NCBI GenBank assembly: GCA_013792135.1
Contig: VMSP01000025.1
Location: 24,732-88,731, forward strand
Direction: 5' to 3'
Length of the DNA stretch: 64,000 bases
Origin: Desulfocapsa sp.
Lineage (GTDB): Bacteria; Desulfobacterota; Desulfobulbia; Desulfobulbales; Desulfocapsaceae
Shown: positions 9,314-17,409 of the stretch, piece by piece
How positions within the stretch are numbered: the stretch's first letter is position 1
Layout of the letters: the number at the start of each line of letters is the position of its first letter
The notes under the pieces: model-generated
Told to the model about the DNA's origin: nothing
Databases searched by the model: none
What the model saw: only the letters and a program-made list of their open reading frames with translations
Program-made: the position numbers and the translations under genes

Positions 9314-9503
9314 AGGATCTGTTACGAAATAGTTTTTACCTTCTAACTATTTGTTACGCTTCCTTATGCCGTTTTTACCATCTATAATAATAGTATTTTG
9401 TAATAATTATTTTTGTAAGGTCAGTTTTTGAACGAAGGCTTAGTCTGTCCATGAAAAGAAATCTGGTTGCTTGTCAACTGGAAAAGCAAAAGGTAATTCT
9501 GCT

Positions 9504-10751
9504 ATGAACGCATTGCAAAAAACAGATCCTGAAATTTATAATAGTATCAAACATGAATATGAACGACAAAACAATCAGTTGGAGCTGATTGCCTCTGAAA
9601 ATATAGCATCACAAGCAGTTCTTGAGGCCCAGGGATCGATATTCACCAATAAATATGCCGAAGGCTATCCGCAGAAGCGATATTATGGCGGCTGTGATTA
9701 CGCCGATCAGGTGGAAACATTGGCCATTTCCCGGGCCAAAGAAATATTCGGTGCCGAATATGCCAATGTCCAGCCTCATTCAGGATCTCAGGCCAATATG
9801 GCCGTCTATTTTGCTACCCTGAAACCAGGGGATAAGGTGCTGGGAATGGACCTTGCCCATGGTGGTCACCTGACCCATGGCAGCGGGGTTAATTTTTCCG
9901 GGCAGCTGTTTAATTTTATTTCCTATGGTGTTGATCGTGATACGGAACAGATTAACATGGAAAAAGTTGAACAATTTGCCTTTGAAAACAAGCCCAAGAT
10001 GATCGTAGCCGGTGCCAGCGCCTATTCCCGATTTATTGATTTTGCCGGATTCAGGAGAATAGCCGATGAAATCGGCGCCTTGTTTATGGTGGATATGGCC
10101 CACATTGCCGGTCTTGTTGCGGCTGGTGTACACCCTTCTCCTGTTCCCTATGCGGATTTTGTGACGTCAACGACACATAAAACCTTGCGCGGCCCCAGGG
10201 GCGGGTTGATTCTGGCTCGTGAAAAATGGGGTAAGTCCCTTAACAGTCATATCTTTCCTGGAATACAGGGCGGACCTTTAATGCATGTGATTGCTGCCAA
10301 GGCAGTTGGCTTCAAGGAGGCCATGGGTGAGGCATTCAAGGTGGATCAGGTTCAGGTTGTGGAGAATGCCAAGGCTCTTGCCGCAGCCCTGATTGTTAAA
10401 AATTTCAGACTGGTCTCTGGCGGTACCGATAATCATCTCTTCCTTGTCGATTTGACGAATAAGGATATCACCGGCAAAGAGGCGGAGGAACTTCTTGAGC
10501 AAGGGGGACTTACCGTGAATAAGAACGCGATTCCCTTCGATACCAAGCCCAGGTTTGTGACCAGCGGTGTGCGTATCGGAACGCCTACAGTGACCACCCG
10601 AGGGTTAAAGGTCCCTGAGATGTTGCTCATTGCCGACTGGATTGAGCGCGTGATTACGAAACGTGATCAGCAGACAATCGTTCGGGTGCGTCAGGAAGTA
10701 CTTGATCTATGCGCAAAATTCCCTCTGTCAGCCATTATTGACCCCGTATAA
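9504..10751 (+). CDS. glyA: Serine hydroxymethyltransferase
   Basis: GlyA uses pyridoxal phosphate to convert serine and tetrahydrofolate to glycine and methylene-tetrahydrofolate. The 415-residue protein has [18 protein letters not shown] near its start, the [12 protein letters not shown] substrate loop, and the PLP lysine in [12 protein letters not shown] near residue 230. ATG at 9504 fits family N-termini; the frame is open further upstream but lacks family similarity. The 190 bases between the rpiB terminator and the start contain TATAAT at 9383-9388, a possible -10 without a convincing -35. Confidence 0.97.
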   Translation: MNALQKTDPEIYNSIKHEYERQNNQLELIASENIASQAVLEAQGSIFTNKYAEGYPQKRYYGGCDYADQVETLAISRAKEIFGAEYANVQPHSGSQANMAVYFATLKPGDKVLGMDLAHGGHLTHGSGVNFSGQLFNFISYGVDRDTEQINMEKVEQFAFENKPKMIVAGASAYSRFIDFAGFRRIADEIGALFMVDMAHIAGLVAAGVHPSPVPYADFVTSTTHKTLRGPRGGLILAREKWGKSLNSHIFPGIQGGPLMHVIAAKAVGFKEAMGEAFKVDQVQVVENAKALAAALIVKNFRLVSGGTDNHLFLVDLTNKDITGKEAEELLEQGGLTVNKNAIPFDTKPRFVTSGVRIGTPTVTTRGLKVPEMLLIADWIERVITKRDQQTIVRVRQEVLDLCAKFPLSAIIDPV

Positions 10752-10763
10752 TCCGGTGAAACT

Positions 10764-11234
10764 ATGAAGTGTCCTTATTGTGGTCACCTTGATAACAAGG
10801 TTATTGATTCTCGTTTGAATAAAGAGAGTACCATTACTAGGCGGCGTCGCTCTTGTCTGGCCTGTAACCAGCGTTTTACCACTTATGAGCGGCTGGAAGT
10901 GATGATGCCGGTGCTGGTGAAGAAAGATGGGCGTCGTGAATCCTGGGATCGACAGAAAATGTTTGTCGGACTTGAAAAGGCCTGCGAAAAAAGACCCGTA
11001 AGTTGTGATGATATCGATGCCTTTGTTGATGAAATCGAAAAGAAACTCCAGGACTTGGGGGCAAAGGAGGTTTCATCTGAGGTGATTGGTGAGTGGGTGA
11101 TGGAGGATCTTCCTAATCTTGATGAGGTTGCCTATGTCCGTTTTGCCTCGGTGTATCGACAGTTTAAAGATGTCAGTGAGTTTGTCGATGAGTTAAAAAC
11201 CCTGGTCGATGCCAGAGATACCAAAGAGGCGTAA
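10764..11234 (+). CDS. nrdR: Transcriptional repressor NrdR
   Basis: NrdR represses ribonucleotide reductase genes in response to ATP/dATP. The protein (156 residues) has an N-terminal zinc ribbon (Cys3, Cys6, Cys31, Cys34; CPYC and CLAC) with an RRRRS basic stretch, and then an ATP-cone beginning PVLVKKDGRRESWDRQKM. It follows glyA by 12 bases and abuts ribD, whose GTG directly follows the nrdR stop; this nrdR-ribD pairing is common. No ribonucleotide reductase gene lies in the window. Confidence 0.96.
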   Translation: MKCPYCGHLDNKVIDSRLNKESTITRRRRSCLACNQRFTTYERLEVMMPVLVKKDGRRESWDRQKMFVGLEKACEKRPVSCDDIDAFVDEIEKKLQDLGAKEVSSEVIGEWVMEDLPNLDEVAYVRFASVYRQFKDVSEFVDELKTLVDARDTKEA

Positions 11235-12356
11235 GTGCTGGCATCTGAGCAAGATCACTATTATATGGGTCTGGCCCTTAAAGAGGCCCGTAAAGGCATA
11301 GGCCGCACCTCTCCAAATCCCTGTGTTGGGGCGGTTATCGTCCGTGACCAGACGGTAATCGCCACTGGCTATCATAAAAAGGCAGGGACACCTCATGCGG
11401 AAATACATGCCTTGAACAAGGCTGGAGCATTGGCCTCTAGTGCCACCCTTTATGTAACTCTGGAGCCCTGTAATCATACCGGAAAGACACCTCCCTGCAC
11501 CAAGGCAATAATTGCCAGTGGTATCAGGAGGGTAGTGGTCGGGATGGAAGATCCCAATCCACTGGTTGATGGCGGAGGTAACAGCTTTCTGCAACGTCAT
11601 GGGGTTGAGGTGCTCAGTGGTGTCCTGGCAGCTGAATGTCGTCTGCTTAATCGTCCTTTTATCAAATATATCACCCAGGGCTTGCCCTGGGTAGTGATGA
11701 AGGCTGGAATGAGCCTTGACGGCCGCATCAGTTATCAGCCGAATCAGAGCGGCTGGATAACGGGGCCAGACTCATTGCGCAATGCCCATCGCCTGCGTGA
11801 TCGTGTGGATGCGATCCTGGTGGGGAGTAATACTGTCATGGTGGATGATCCATCCCTCACCACTCGTCTGTCACATGGCAAAGGGAGAGATCCCATTCGT
11901 GTCATTCTTGATACCCACTTGAACATCTCAGAGGCTGCTCGACTGCTTCATCTCGATTCATCAGCTCCCACCTGGATATTTTGCGGATCGGAGGTGAGCC
12001 CTGATAAAATAAAAAGGTTCAGTAGAACAGGGAAGGTTGTTGTTCATCAGGTGGGATGTGGCACTGATGGCAGGGTTGATCTTCGTGAGATATTAACGTT
12101 CCTTTCCCGAGCAGGAGTTATATCGCTGCTTGTTGAAGGAGGGGCTACTGTTCATGGTGCTTTTCTGAGTCAAAAACTGATAGATCATGTGAATATTTTT
12201 ATAGCCCCGATCTTTGCCGGAAACTCTGGTTCACCGGTTGTTGAGGGGGTAAATGTATCCGGTAGTGATAAAGCCCTTCGCCTGCATAATGTCGGTTACA
12301 AGCGATTCGGTGAGGATATTATGATTGAAGGTGATATCCTCTATTATCCTTCCTGA
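11235..12356 (+). CDS. ribD: Bifunctional riboflavin biosynthesis deaminase/reductase RibD
   Basis: RibD performs the deamination and reduction steps that convert the first GTP-derived pyrimidine to the ribitylamino product. Residues 1-145 form a cytidine-deaminase fold with zinc ligands His54 (PHAEIHAL), Cys79 and Cys88 (EPCNHTGKTPPC). Residues about 148-373 form the reductase domain with KAGMSLDGRI and a glycine-rich LLVEGGATVHGAFL. Length (373) is normal. GTG at 11235 immediately follows the nrdR stop. No other rib gene is nearby, so the pathway genes are dispersed. Confidence 0.95.
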   Translation: MLASEQDHYYMGLALKEARKGIGRTSPNPCVGAVIVRDQTVIATGYHKKAGTPHAEIHALNKAGALASSATLYVTLEPCNHTGKTPPCTKAIIASGIRRVVVGMEDPNPLVDGGGNSFLQRHGVEVLSGVLAAECRLLNRPFIKYITQGLPWVVMKAGMSLDGRISYQPNQSGWITGPDSLRNAHRLRDRVDAILVGSNTVMVDDPSLTTRLSHGKGRDPIRVILDTHLNISEAARLLHLDSSAPTWIFCGSEVSPDKIKRFSRTGKVVVHQVGCGTDGRVDLREILTFLSRAGVISLLVEGGATVHGAFLSQKLIDHVNIFIAPIFAGNSGSPVVEGVNVSGSDKALRLHNVGYKRFGEDIMIEGDILYYPS

Positions 12357-12405
12357 GCCCGTAAACAATTCCATTCCAGTGTTTTTGCATTTTTCTTTCT
12401 GATTC

Positions 12406-13353
12406 TTATTCCACAAATAGTTCTTTTCTCTGCCAGGCTTTTTCAAAACTTCCCAAGTTCGGGAAGGTCACAGTAAGATTTACCGCATCTTTCTCAAAAT
12501 TAAGGCTGTGTGTGAGCTGATAACCTTCAGGAAGGTTGAGTATTCTTACCCTGTCTTTAAAAATTTGTTCTGCGTCACTACTCTGAGGATAGAATTTCTT
12601 TTGCAGGAGTTCAAGGATACTATGGGCTTTTTGTGGAGCATTCATCTCTTTATGCTCCAGAATGTACTGGAATTCTTGTTCTTCGAAAAGAGTTGTAATT
12701 GTTTGTTGGGAACGTTGGGCAATTTCACGACTCAGAAGTAATATTCTTTTTTGTTTTCCTGTACCTGGTTGTAATAGTTCAAAGAGCTTTGAGAGAGATG
12801 ACCTATCCTCAGGTGGTAGATCCAACAGTTCAAAAGCAATTTTGTCACTGATAAAGCCATGATGAATTTGTCGTTGGATATTTTCGTCCAGTGTTAAGAG
12901 GCGGATGACTTGGTGGAGAATAGTAGACTGCTGTTTATATCCTAAGCGAGGAAGGAAGAAATTTATGGCTTCTTTCTCGTCTATCTTCTGCAGGCAATAT
13001 TTGAGGAAAAAGGCTGCTTCCATGGGAGTGAGTAGTCCATGGACTTGTTGATCGGTCAGGATATAGAGAAAAAAAGCATATGGATCACAATCAGCTGGAA
13101 TAATCAGGCAGGGGGCGAAAGTTTGCTTGAAATGATGTTTGAGTGCATGGAGACGTTTACGGCCACATATCAATTCGAAAGTTCCATTCGGTGCCTGTTG
13201 AACAATGAGAGGGTGCAGAATACCTGACTCCTCAAATGATTGTTTGAGTGCAGGGGGAGTTGATGAGTCCTCGAGAAAAGGATGAATATTGTAGTGCGGG
13301 GTGACGCGAATGGAATTCAGGGAAATATCTTTAAATGAAGTATAGGTGGCCAT
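12406..13353 (-). CDS. Orphan ParB/Spo0J-like nuclease-domain protein
   Basis: The 315-residue protein has an N-terminal ParB-type domain. Its first part reads ISLNSIRVTPHYNIHP, then LKQSFEESGILHPLIVQQ, and then ICGRKRLHALK near residues 63-73, the equivalent of the ParB GERR box, here with Lys in place of Glu. The middle is helical with TPMEAAFFLKYCLQ, resembling the ParB central DNA-binding region. The C-terminal 100 residues are unrecognised. No parA is adjacent, and the gene is convergent with ribD, so a chromosome-partition role is not supported by context. It may be a DNA-binding regulator. Confidence 0.7.
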   Translation of the reverse strand: MATYTSFKDISLNSIRVTPHYNIHPFLEDSSTPPALKQSFEESGILHPLIVQQAPNGTFELICGRKRLHALKHHFKQTFAPCLIIPADCDPYAFFLYILTDQQVHGLLTPMEAAFFLKYCLQKIDEKEAINFFLPRLGYKQQSTILHQVIRLLTLDENIQRQIHHGFISDKIAFELLDLPPEDRSSLSKLFELLQPGTGKQKRILLLSREIAQRSQQTITTLFEEQEFQYILEHKEMNAPQKAHSILELLQKKFYPQSSDAEQIFKDRVRILNLPEGYQLTHSLNFEKDAVNLTVTFPNLGSFEKAWQRKELFVE

Positions 13354-13480
13354 GGATAAGAGTCAATAGGTTGCTGAAACGAAAGATTTTGAAATCGAAA
13401 AAGAACAGAATGAGTGTGTATCTGGTTTTCAGGACAGAAACAGAACGTAAAGGTTTCCGTGAATTCTGAGTGCGCAAACA

Positions 13481-13531
13481 CAGCGACTCAACAAACCCAT
13501 ATCACTTACGTCAAGGTGAGTTCAGTCGCTG
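13481..13531. other. Eight-pair inverted repeat in the ParB-like/IHF intergenic gap
   Basis: CAGCGACT (13481-13488) and AGTCGCTG (13524-13531) are perfect complements separated by 35 bases, in the 219-base gap between two minus-strand genes. It has no T-run on either side, so it is probably not a terminator. Function unknown; chance cannot be excluded. Confidence 0.35.
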
Positions 13532-13572
13532 GGCTAGAGAGGGAAAAAAGTGCCAAAGAACGGAAATGATCT

Positions 13573-13860
13573 TTAACTATTATTTATCTTATCACGGAGG
13601 ATTCCAGAGGGCTTAAAGGTGATAACTCTTCGAGCATCAAGGGTAAGCTCATCACCGGTTTGAGGGTTACGGCCTCTTCTTGAGTTTTTGTCTTTAACAT
13701 TAAACTTTCCAAAACCACTCAGCAGTAGATCAGCTCCATTAATTAATGTATTTTTTGAGATACGAAGAAAGGCCTCTACGGATTCCGTTGCTTGGGTCTT
13801 ACTGAGTGTAGTGTGGGTTTTGTAAACTTGTTGTACTAATTCCGCTTTTGTAAGGGTCAT
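13573..13860 (-). CDS. HU/IHF-family DNA-binding protein (IHF-alpha-like)
   Basis: The 95-residue protein binds and bends DNA. It begins MTLTKAELVQQVYKTHTTLS and contains GFGKFNVKDKNSRRGRNPQT and then LTLDARRVITFKPS, the arm and saddle sequences most like IHF alpha. I start at ATG 13860 because GGAGACC lies just upstream at the right distance; an ATG 12 bases earlier overlaps that site. It is monocistronic and next to an orphan pilC. Several HU/IHF paralogues are usual in Desulfobacterota, so I give no firm symbol. Confidence 0.9.
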   Translation of the reverse strand: MTLTKAELVQQVYKTHTTLSKTQATESVEAFLRISKNTLINGADLLLSGFGKFNVKDKNSRRGRNPQTGDELTLDARRVITFKPSGILRDKINNS

Positions 13861-13963
13861 GTTGGTCTCCATTAATAAAAAACTTGTTAAAATATTTCAA
13901 TATAAAGCTTGAAAAATTAAATCAGAAAATCTGAGTATTGGTTTTTGAAGCTATTGCAGAATG

Positions 13964-15172
13964 TTAACCAACCATTCCTGCCACTGAGAAGATGGGCAGA
14001 TACATGGCAACGACAATACCACCTATCATTCCACCCAACACGACCATCATTAAGGGTTCAATCATGGCGGTAAGATTGTTAACGGCCTGATCAACTTCTT
14101 CGTCATAAAAATCGGCAATCTTGGCAAGCATGGAATCTAAGGCACCCACTGATTCGCCAACATTAATCATCTGAACCACCATATTGGGAAAGACACCGCT
14201 TTCTTCAAGGGGTTCGGCAATAGGACGTCCTTCGCTTATACTTTCTGCGATTCTGAAAACAGCTCCTTCAATAACCTTGTTCCCTGAGGTCTTAGCAACA
14301 ACTTGAAGTGCATCCAGAATGGGGACACCACTCTGGAGCATGGTACTCAGGGTCCGTGTAAATTTGGCAACGGCAACTTTCCTAATTAAAGGGCCAATAA
14401 TGGGTGCTCGCAAAAGCATGGAATCAATTCTGTATCTACCTTTTTCTGTTTTGTATATTTTTTTAACACCATAAATTATGGCGAATATTGCCATGATAAT
14501 AAAAAGAAAATTTGATTTTAAAAAATTGCTCATTTGAACAACTATTTGAGTAGGAATCGGCAGAGCTGCACCCATACTCGAAAACATTTCTTCAAAAACA
14601 GGAATAACAAAGATGAGAATGACTCCAAGGATAAGAAAAGAGATGGCAAGACAGATGGTGGGATAGGTCATCGCTCCTTTTATCTTTTTTTGCAGAGCCA
14701 TGGATTTTTCCTTGAAACCGGCAAGGCGACTAAGGATTGTGTCAAGGATACCGCCTGTCTCACCAGCCTCGACCATGTTGGCAAAAAGAGTGTCAAAGAC
14801 CGTAGGGTGTTTTCTCATGGCATCGGCGATGGTGGTACCAGTTTCTACGTCTCTCTTTATAGCAGTAAGTACGTTTTTAAATGTGGAGTTTTCCTGTTGT
14901 TTTGCTAAAATTTCAAGACTCTGAATCAGAGGTAATCCGGCATCAATCATGGTAGATAGTTGACGGGTGAAGACCACAATGTCTTTGCCGGTTACTTTTG
15001 GCTTAAAAAAAGCAATGTTTTCAAACAGGTCTTTAGGCTTTTCTTTAATAAAGATATCTTGGATGCGGAGGCGTTTGACATGGGCTAAGGCGGCAGCTTG
15101 GTCTGGAGATTCTACTTCACCTTTGCGTTTAACACCTTGTGAATTAACTCCTTTCCATACATAAACTGGCAT
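13964..15172 (-). CDS. pilC: Type IV pilus / type II secretion inner-membrane platform protein PilC
   Basis: The protein (402 residues) has two T2SSF domains. The first holds FTRQLSTMIDAGLPLIQSLE near residues 67-86 and the second FTRTLSTMLQSGVPILDALQ near 270-289. Transmembrane segments lie near residues 172-192, 222-240 and at the C-terminus. The N-terminus MPVYVWKGVNSQGVKRKGEV is typical of PilC rather than GspF. PilC anchors the pilus assembly motor. No pilB, pilT, pilD or pilin gene is adjacent, which is unusual. Confidence 0.9.
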   Translation of the reverse strand: MPVYVWKGVNSQGVKRKGEVESPDQAAALAHVKRLRIQDIFIKEKPKDLFENIAFFKPKVTGKDIVVFTRQLSTMIDAGLPLIQSLEILAKQQENSTFKNVLTAIKRDVETGTTIADAMRKHPTVFDTLFANMVEAGETGGILDTILSRLAGFKEKSMALQKKIKGAMTYPTICLAISFLILGVILIFVIPVFEEMFSSMGAALPIPTQIVVQMSNFLKSNFLFIIMAIFAIIYGVKKIYKTEKGRYRIDSMLLRAPIIGPLIRKVAVAKFTRTLSTMLQSGVPILDALQVVAKTSGNKVIEGAVFRIAESISEGRPIAEPLEESGVFPNMVVQMINVGESVGALDSMLAKIADFYDEEVDQAVNNLTAMIEPLMMVVLGGMIGGIVVAMYLPIFSVAGMVG

Positions 15173-15405
15173 AGTCTGAGTCCTCTTTTGACGAACAGTA
15201 TGAATTATATTTCGTGTAAATTAAGATAATTGAATTATGCCTAAGCAAATATATGATGCATTCTATCTCATGAAGTTACTGAATACAAGGACCTAGCGAT
15301 AACAGGTTGATTTTTTTTTATGTATTTTTATGAACAGTTGCTGAAATAATACCTGATTTTTTTTTTGCTTGAGAAAAGTAAGGTGTTTTGTTAATATATT
15401 ATTTT
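15173..15405. other. AT-rich divergent intergenic region between pilC and the PxxKW gene
   Basis: This very AT-rich stretch has several T-runs and no gene-sized frame. It separates two divergent genes and should hold the pilC promoter on the minus strand. The plus-strand promoter at its right end is listed separately. Confidence 0.5.
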
Positions 15406-15434
15406 TTGACATTAATCATGTCGTGGATTAACAT
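15406..15434 (+). promoter_or_regulatory. Sigma70-type promoter of the PxxKW gene
   Basis: TTGACA (15406-15411) matches the -35 consensus exactly. After a 17-base spacer comes TAACAT (15429-15434), four of six matches to the -10 consensus. The element lies 79 bases upstream of the start codon. Confidence 0.65.
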
Positions 15435-15512
15435 TTTTCAGTTCATAATGAGTTGTTGTTAATAATAAGTTTGATATGATTGTAAAGTTGTTTGAGAATT
15501 CAGGAGGATAGT

Positions 15513-15764
15513 ATGCAGAATCAAGATGTGAAAAGTTATAGTGAAAGAAGTTTTAAGTCTGTAATTGATAAATGTATTGGCTGTGGAAGGATTGTAGAAG
15601 AAGCTGGGACCCAGTTTTGCAAGACGTATATGCAGCCTGAAGCGAAGTGGCGTATTGGAATCTGTAACTTTGCAACACATGCTAAGCCTGAAATTAATGT
15701 AGTTACTATTCGTGTTAATCCTTTGAAGGCTGCTAAGAGGGCATCTGCAAAAGGCAAGAAATAA
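15513..15764 (+). CDS. PxxKW family cysteine-rich protein
   Basis: The 83-residue basic protein contains CIGCGRI, a later single Cys (TQFCKTY), the PEAKW motif that gives the family its name, and GICNFATH. With four cysteines it probably binds zinc or an FeS cluster; function of the family is not known. ATG 15513 follows AGGAGG (15502-15507) with a five-base spacer. The C-terminus is lysine/alanine-rich (KRASAKGKK). A clear promoter and a very strong terminator make it an isolated, probably highly expressed unit. Confidence 0.85.
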   Translation: MQNQDVKSYSERSFKSVIDKCIGCGRIVEEAGTQFCKTYMQPEAKWRIGICNFATHAKPEINVVTIRVNPLKAAKRASAKGKK

Positions 15765-15780
15765 TTCTATTTTTTTATAC

Positions 15781-15820
15781 AAAAAAAGCTCTTATTCATT
15801 TATGAATAAGAGCTTTTTTT
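15781..15820. terminator. Strong bidirectional terminator after the PxxKW gene
   Basis: An 18-base arm (seven A, then GCTCTTATTCA) is followed by the loop TTTA and its perfect complement ending in seven T. It can terminate from either strand. On the plus strand it follows the PxxKW stop by 16 bases. Confidence 0.92.
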
Positions 15821-15879
15821 GTCTTTAATTTTAAGAAGATAAGTTGTGACTCTTACGGAAAAGAAAGAGTTGGTAATCT

Positions 15880-15902
15880 GTTAGCCTCTTTGTGAGGCTA
15901 AC
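15880..15902. other. Hairpin between nuoN and the PxxKW terminator
   Basis: GTTAGCCTC and GAGGCTAAC form a perfect nine-pair stem with a five-base loop. It lies 60 bases beyond the end of nuoN on the minus strand, where it could act as a 3' end structure. No proper U-run follows, so I do not call it a terminator. Confidence 0.45.
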
Positions 15903-15962
15903 CGTGTCTTCCATATACTCAAATCTTACATTTTTGACTGGTCTTACAGTTTGTAACGATTA

Positions 15963-17375
15963 TTACATAATCGATTGTACTGCAGATGTGGCAAAATTAA
16001 TAAAACCTTGTGGTGCTACACCCATGATCACAATAATGAGGAGTAAAATAATTGATGTCGCATTGGTAAAAATATCACTAATAACGGGACTATTATTGTC
16101 AGGGTCGCTGCAGAAGGTAACACGTACCACAGATAGATAATAAAATATTGCAATTGCCGTATTGATGGCAGCCAGGATTACCAATAAGAGATATCCTTGT
16201 TTCAGGGCTCCTGTGAGGAGCATGAATTTACCCATGAAGCCGACAAAGGGAGGGATGCCCGCGAGGGCAAAAAGAGCTACAGCCAAGGTAAATGCCAGTA
16301 ATGGCGAACGCTTATGTAGTCCATTTAGGTCACTAATCTGCACATTCTCGCCATTGCTGGAAACTGAACAGATAACCAGGAAACAGGCCAGATTCATGAC
16401 CACATAGCCAATGATATAGTAAAAAGCATTGGCGTAACCACTGAGTTGGAAAGTTAATATACCTAAGAGAACAAAACCTGCATGGGCGATGCCTGAAAAG
16501 CCAAGCATCCGTTTGATATCGGTCTGAACTAGGGCTGAAAGATTACCATAAAACATGGAAAGAACTGCGCATACCATCAGGATATTGACAATGACCTGCC
16601 CTTCACCGTTAACCATACTTACAATTCGGATCAGCAGGGCAACGGCAGCCAGTTTAGGGACAGAGGCTATAAAGGCAGTCGTCTCGTTGGTTGCGCCCTC
16701 ATAGACATCCGGCACCCAAAAATGAAAAGGAAAGAGGGCAAGTTTGTAGAAAAATCCTGCCAGTACCATCATTATTGCAATAATAGCTGCTGGCTGATTA
16801 TACATATAAGAGAGTTTTTCCATTACTACTGGGAGCTGAGTTGACCCAGTCAGTCCAAACATATAACTCATACCAAAGAGCATGAAGCCGGTTGCTGTGA
16901 CACCAAAAAGCAGATATTTTATGCCGGCTTCCATCTGAAACCGGTAGTTTCCAGAGTCATCACGCATGGGAACCATGATATACACGGCAAAGGAAGAGAG
17001 CTCAAGGGCTACAAAAATAGCCAGTAGCTCAACGCTGGAGACCAACATCATAAGCCCGAGGACACTTATAAAGAGGAAAAGATAGTATTCTGGATGTACA
17101 GAGTTTTTTATATCTTTCAACTTACGTCCTAAAATAAGGACAACGAACATGGCACCGGCAATCAAGCACTTAAAAATCTGCGAGTAAAGGTCTATCTTGT
17201 AAGCGTCATAAAAGAGGCTCCCCTGTGCTCTGAAGCTTAAAAGCGTAGCCGCAAATACTGCTGCTCCCAGGCAAATGGCAACAGTTTTTATTTTGTCGGC
17301 GTCAGTCTTTCCAAGACTGACCAGGAAGATGACAAGACCCGCTCCCAACAGTGTTAATTCAGGTAGAAATTGCAT
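15963..17375 (-). CDS. nuoN: NADH-quinone oxidoreductase subunit N
   Basis: NuoN is one of the antiporter-like proton-pumping subunits of complex I in the inner membrane. The protein (470 residues) is multi-pass with the conserved VALELSSFAVYIM glutamate in TM5, a kink region FHFWVPDVYEGATNETTAF near residues 215-233 with its conserved proline, and a lysine in FIASVPKLAAV. It is the last gene of the nuo run, following nuoM by 34 bases. Confidence 0.95.
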   Translation of the reverse strand: MQFLPELTLLGAGLVIFLVSLGKTDADKIKTVAICLGAAVFAATLLSFRAQGSLFYDAYKIDLYSQIFKCLIAGAMFVVLILGRKLKDIKNSVHPEYYLFLFISVLGLMMLVSSVELLAIFVALELSSFAVYIMVPMRDDSGNYRFQMEAGIKYLLFGVTATGFMLFGMSYMFGLTGSTQLPVVMEKLSYMYNQPAAIIAIMMVLAGFFYKLALFPFHFWVPDVYEGATNETTAFIASVPKLAAVALLIRIVSMVNGEGQVIVNILMVCAVLSMFYGNLSALVQTDIKRMLGFSGIAHAGFVLLGILTFQLSGYANAFYYIIGYVVMNLACFLVICSVSSNGENVQISDLNGLHKRSPLLAFTLAVALFALAGIPPFVGFMGKFMLLTGALKQGYLLLVILAAINTAIAIFYYLSVVRVTFCSDPDNNSPVISDIFTNATSIILLLIIVIMGVAPQGFINFATSAVQSIM

Positions 17376-17409
17376 GTGTATACCCTAGGTCGTTATTTAT
17401 TAAATTCAA

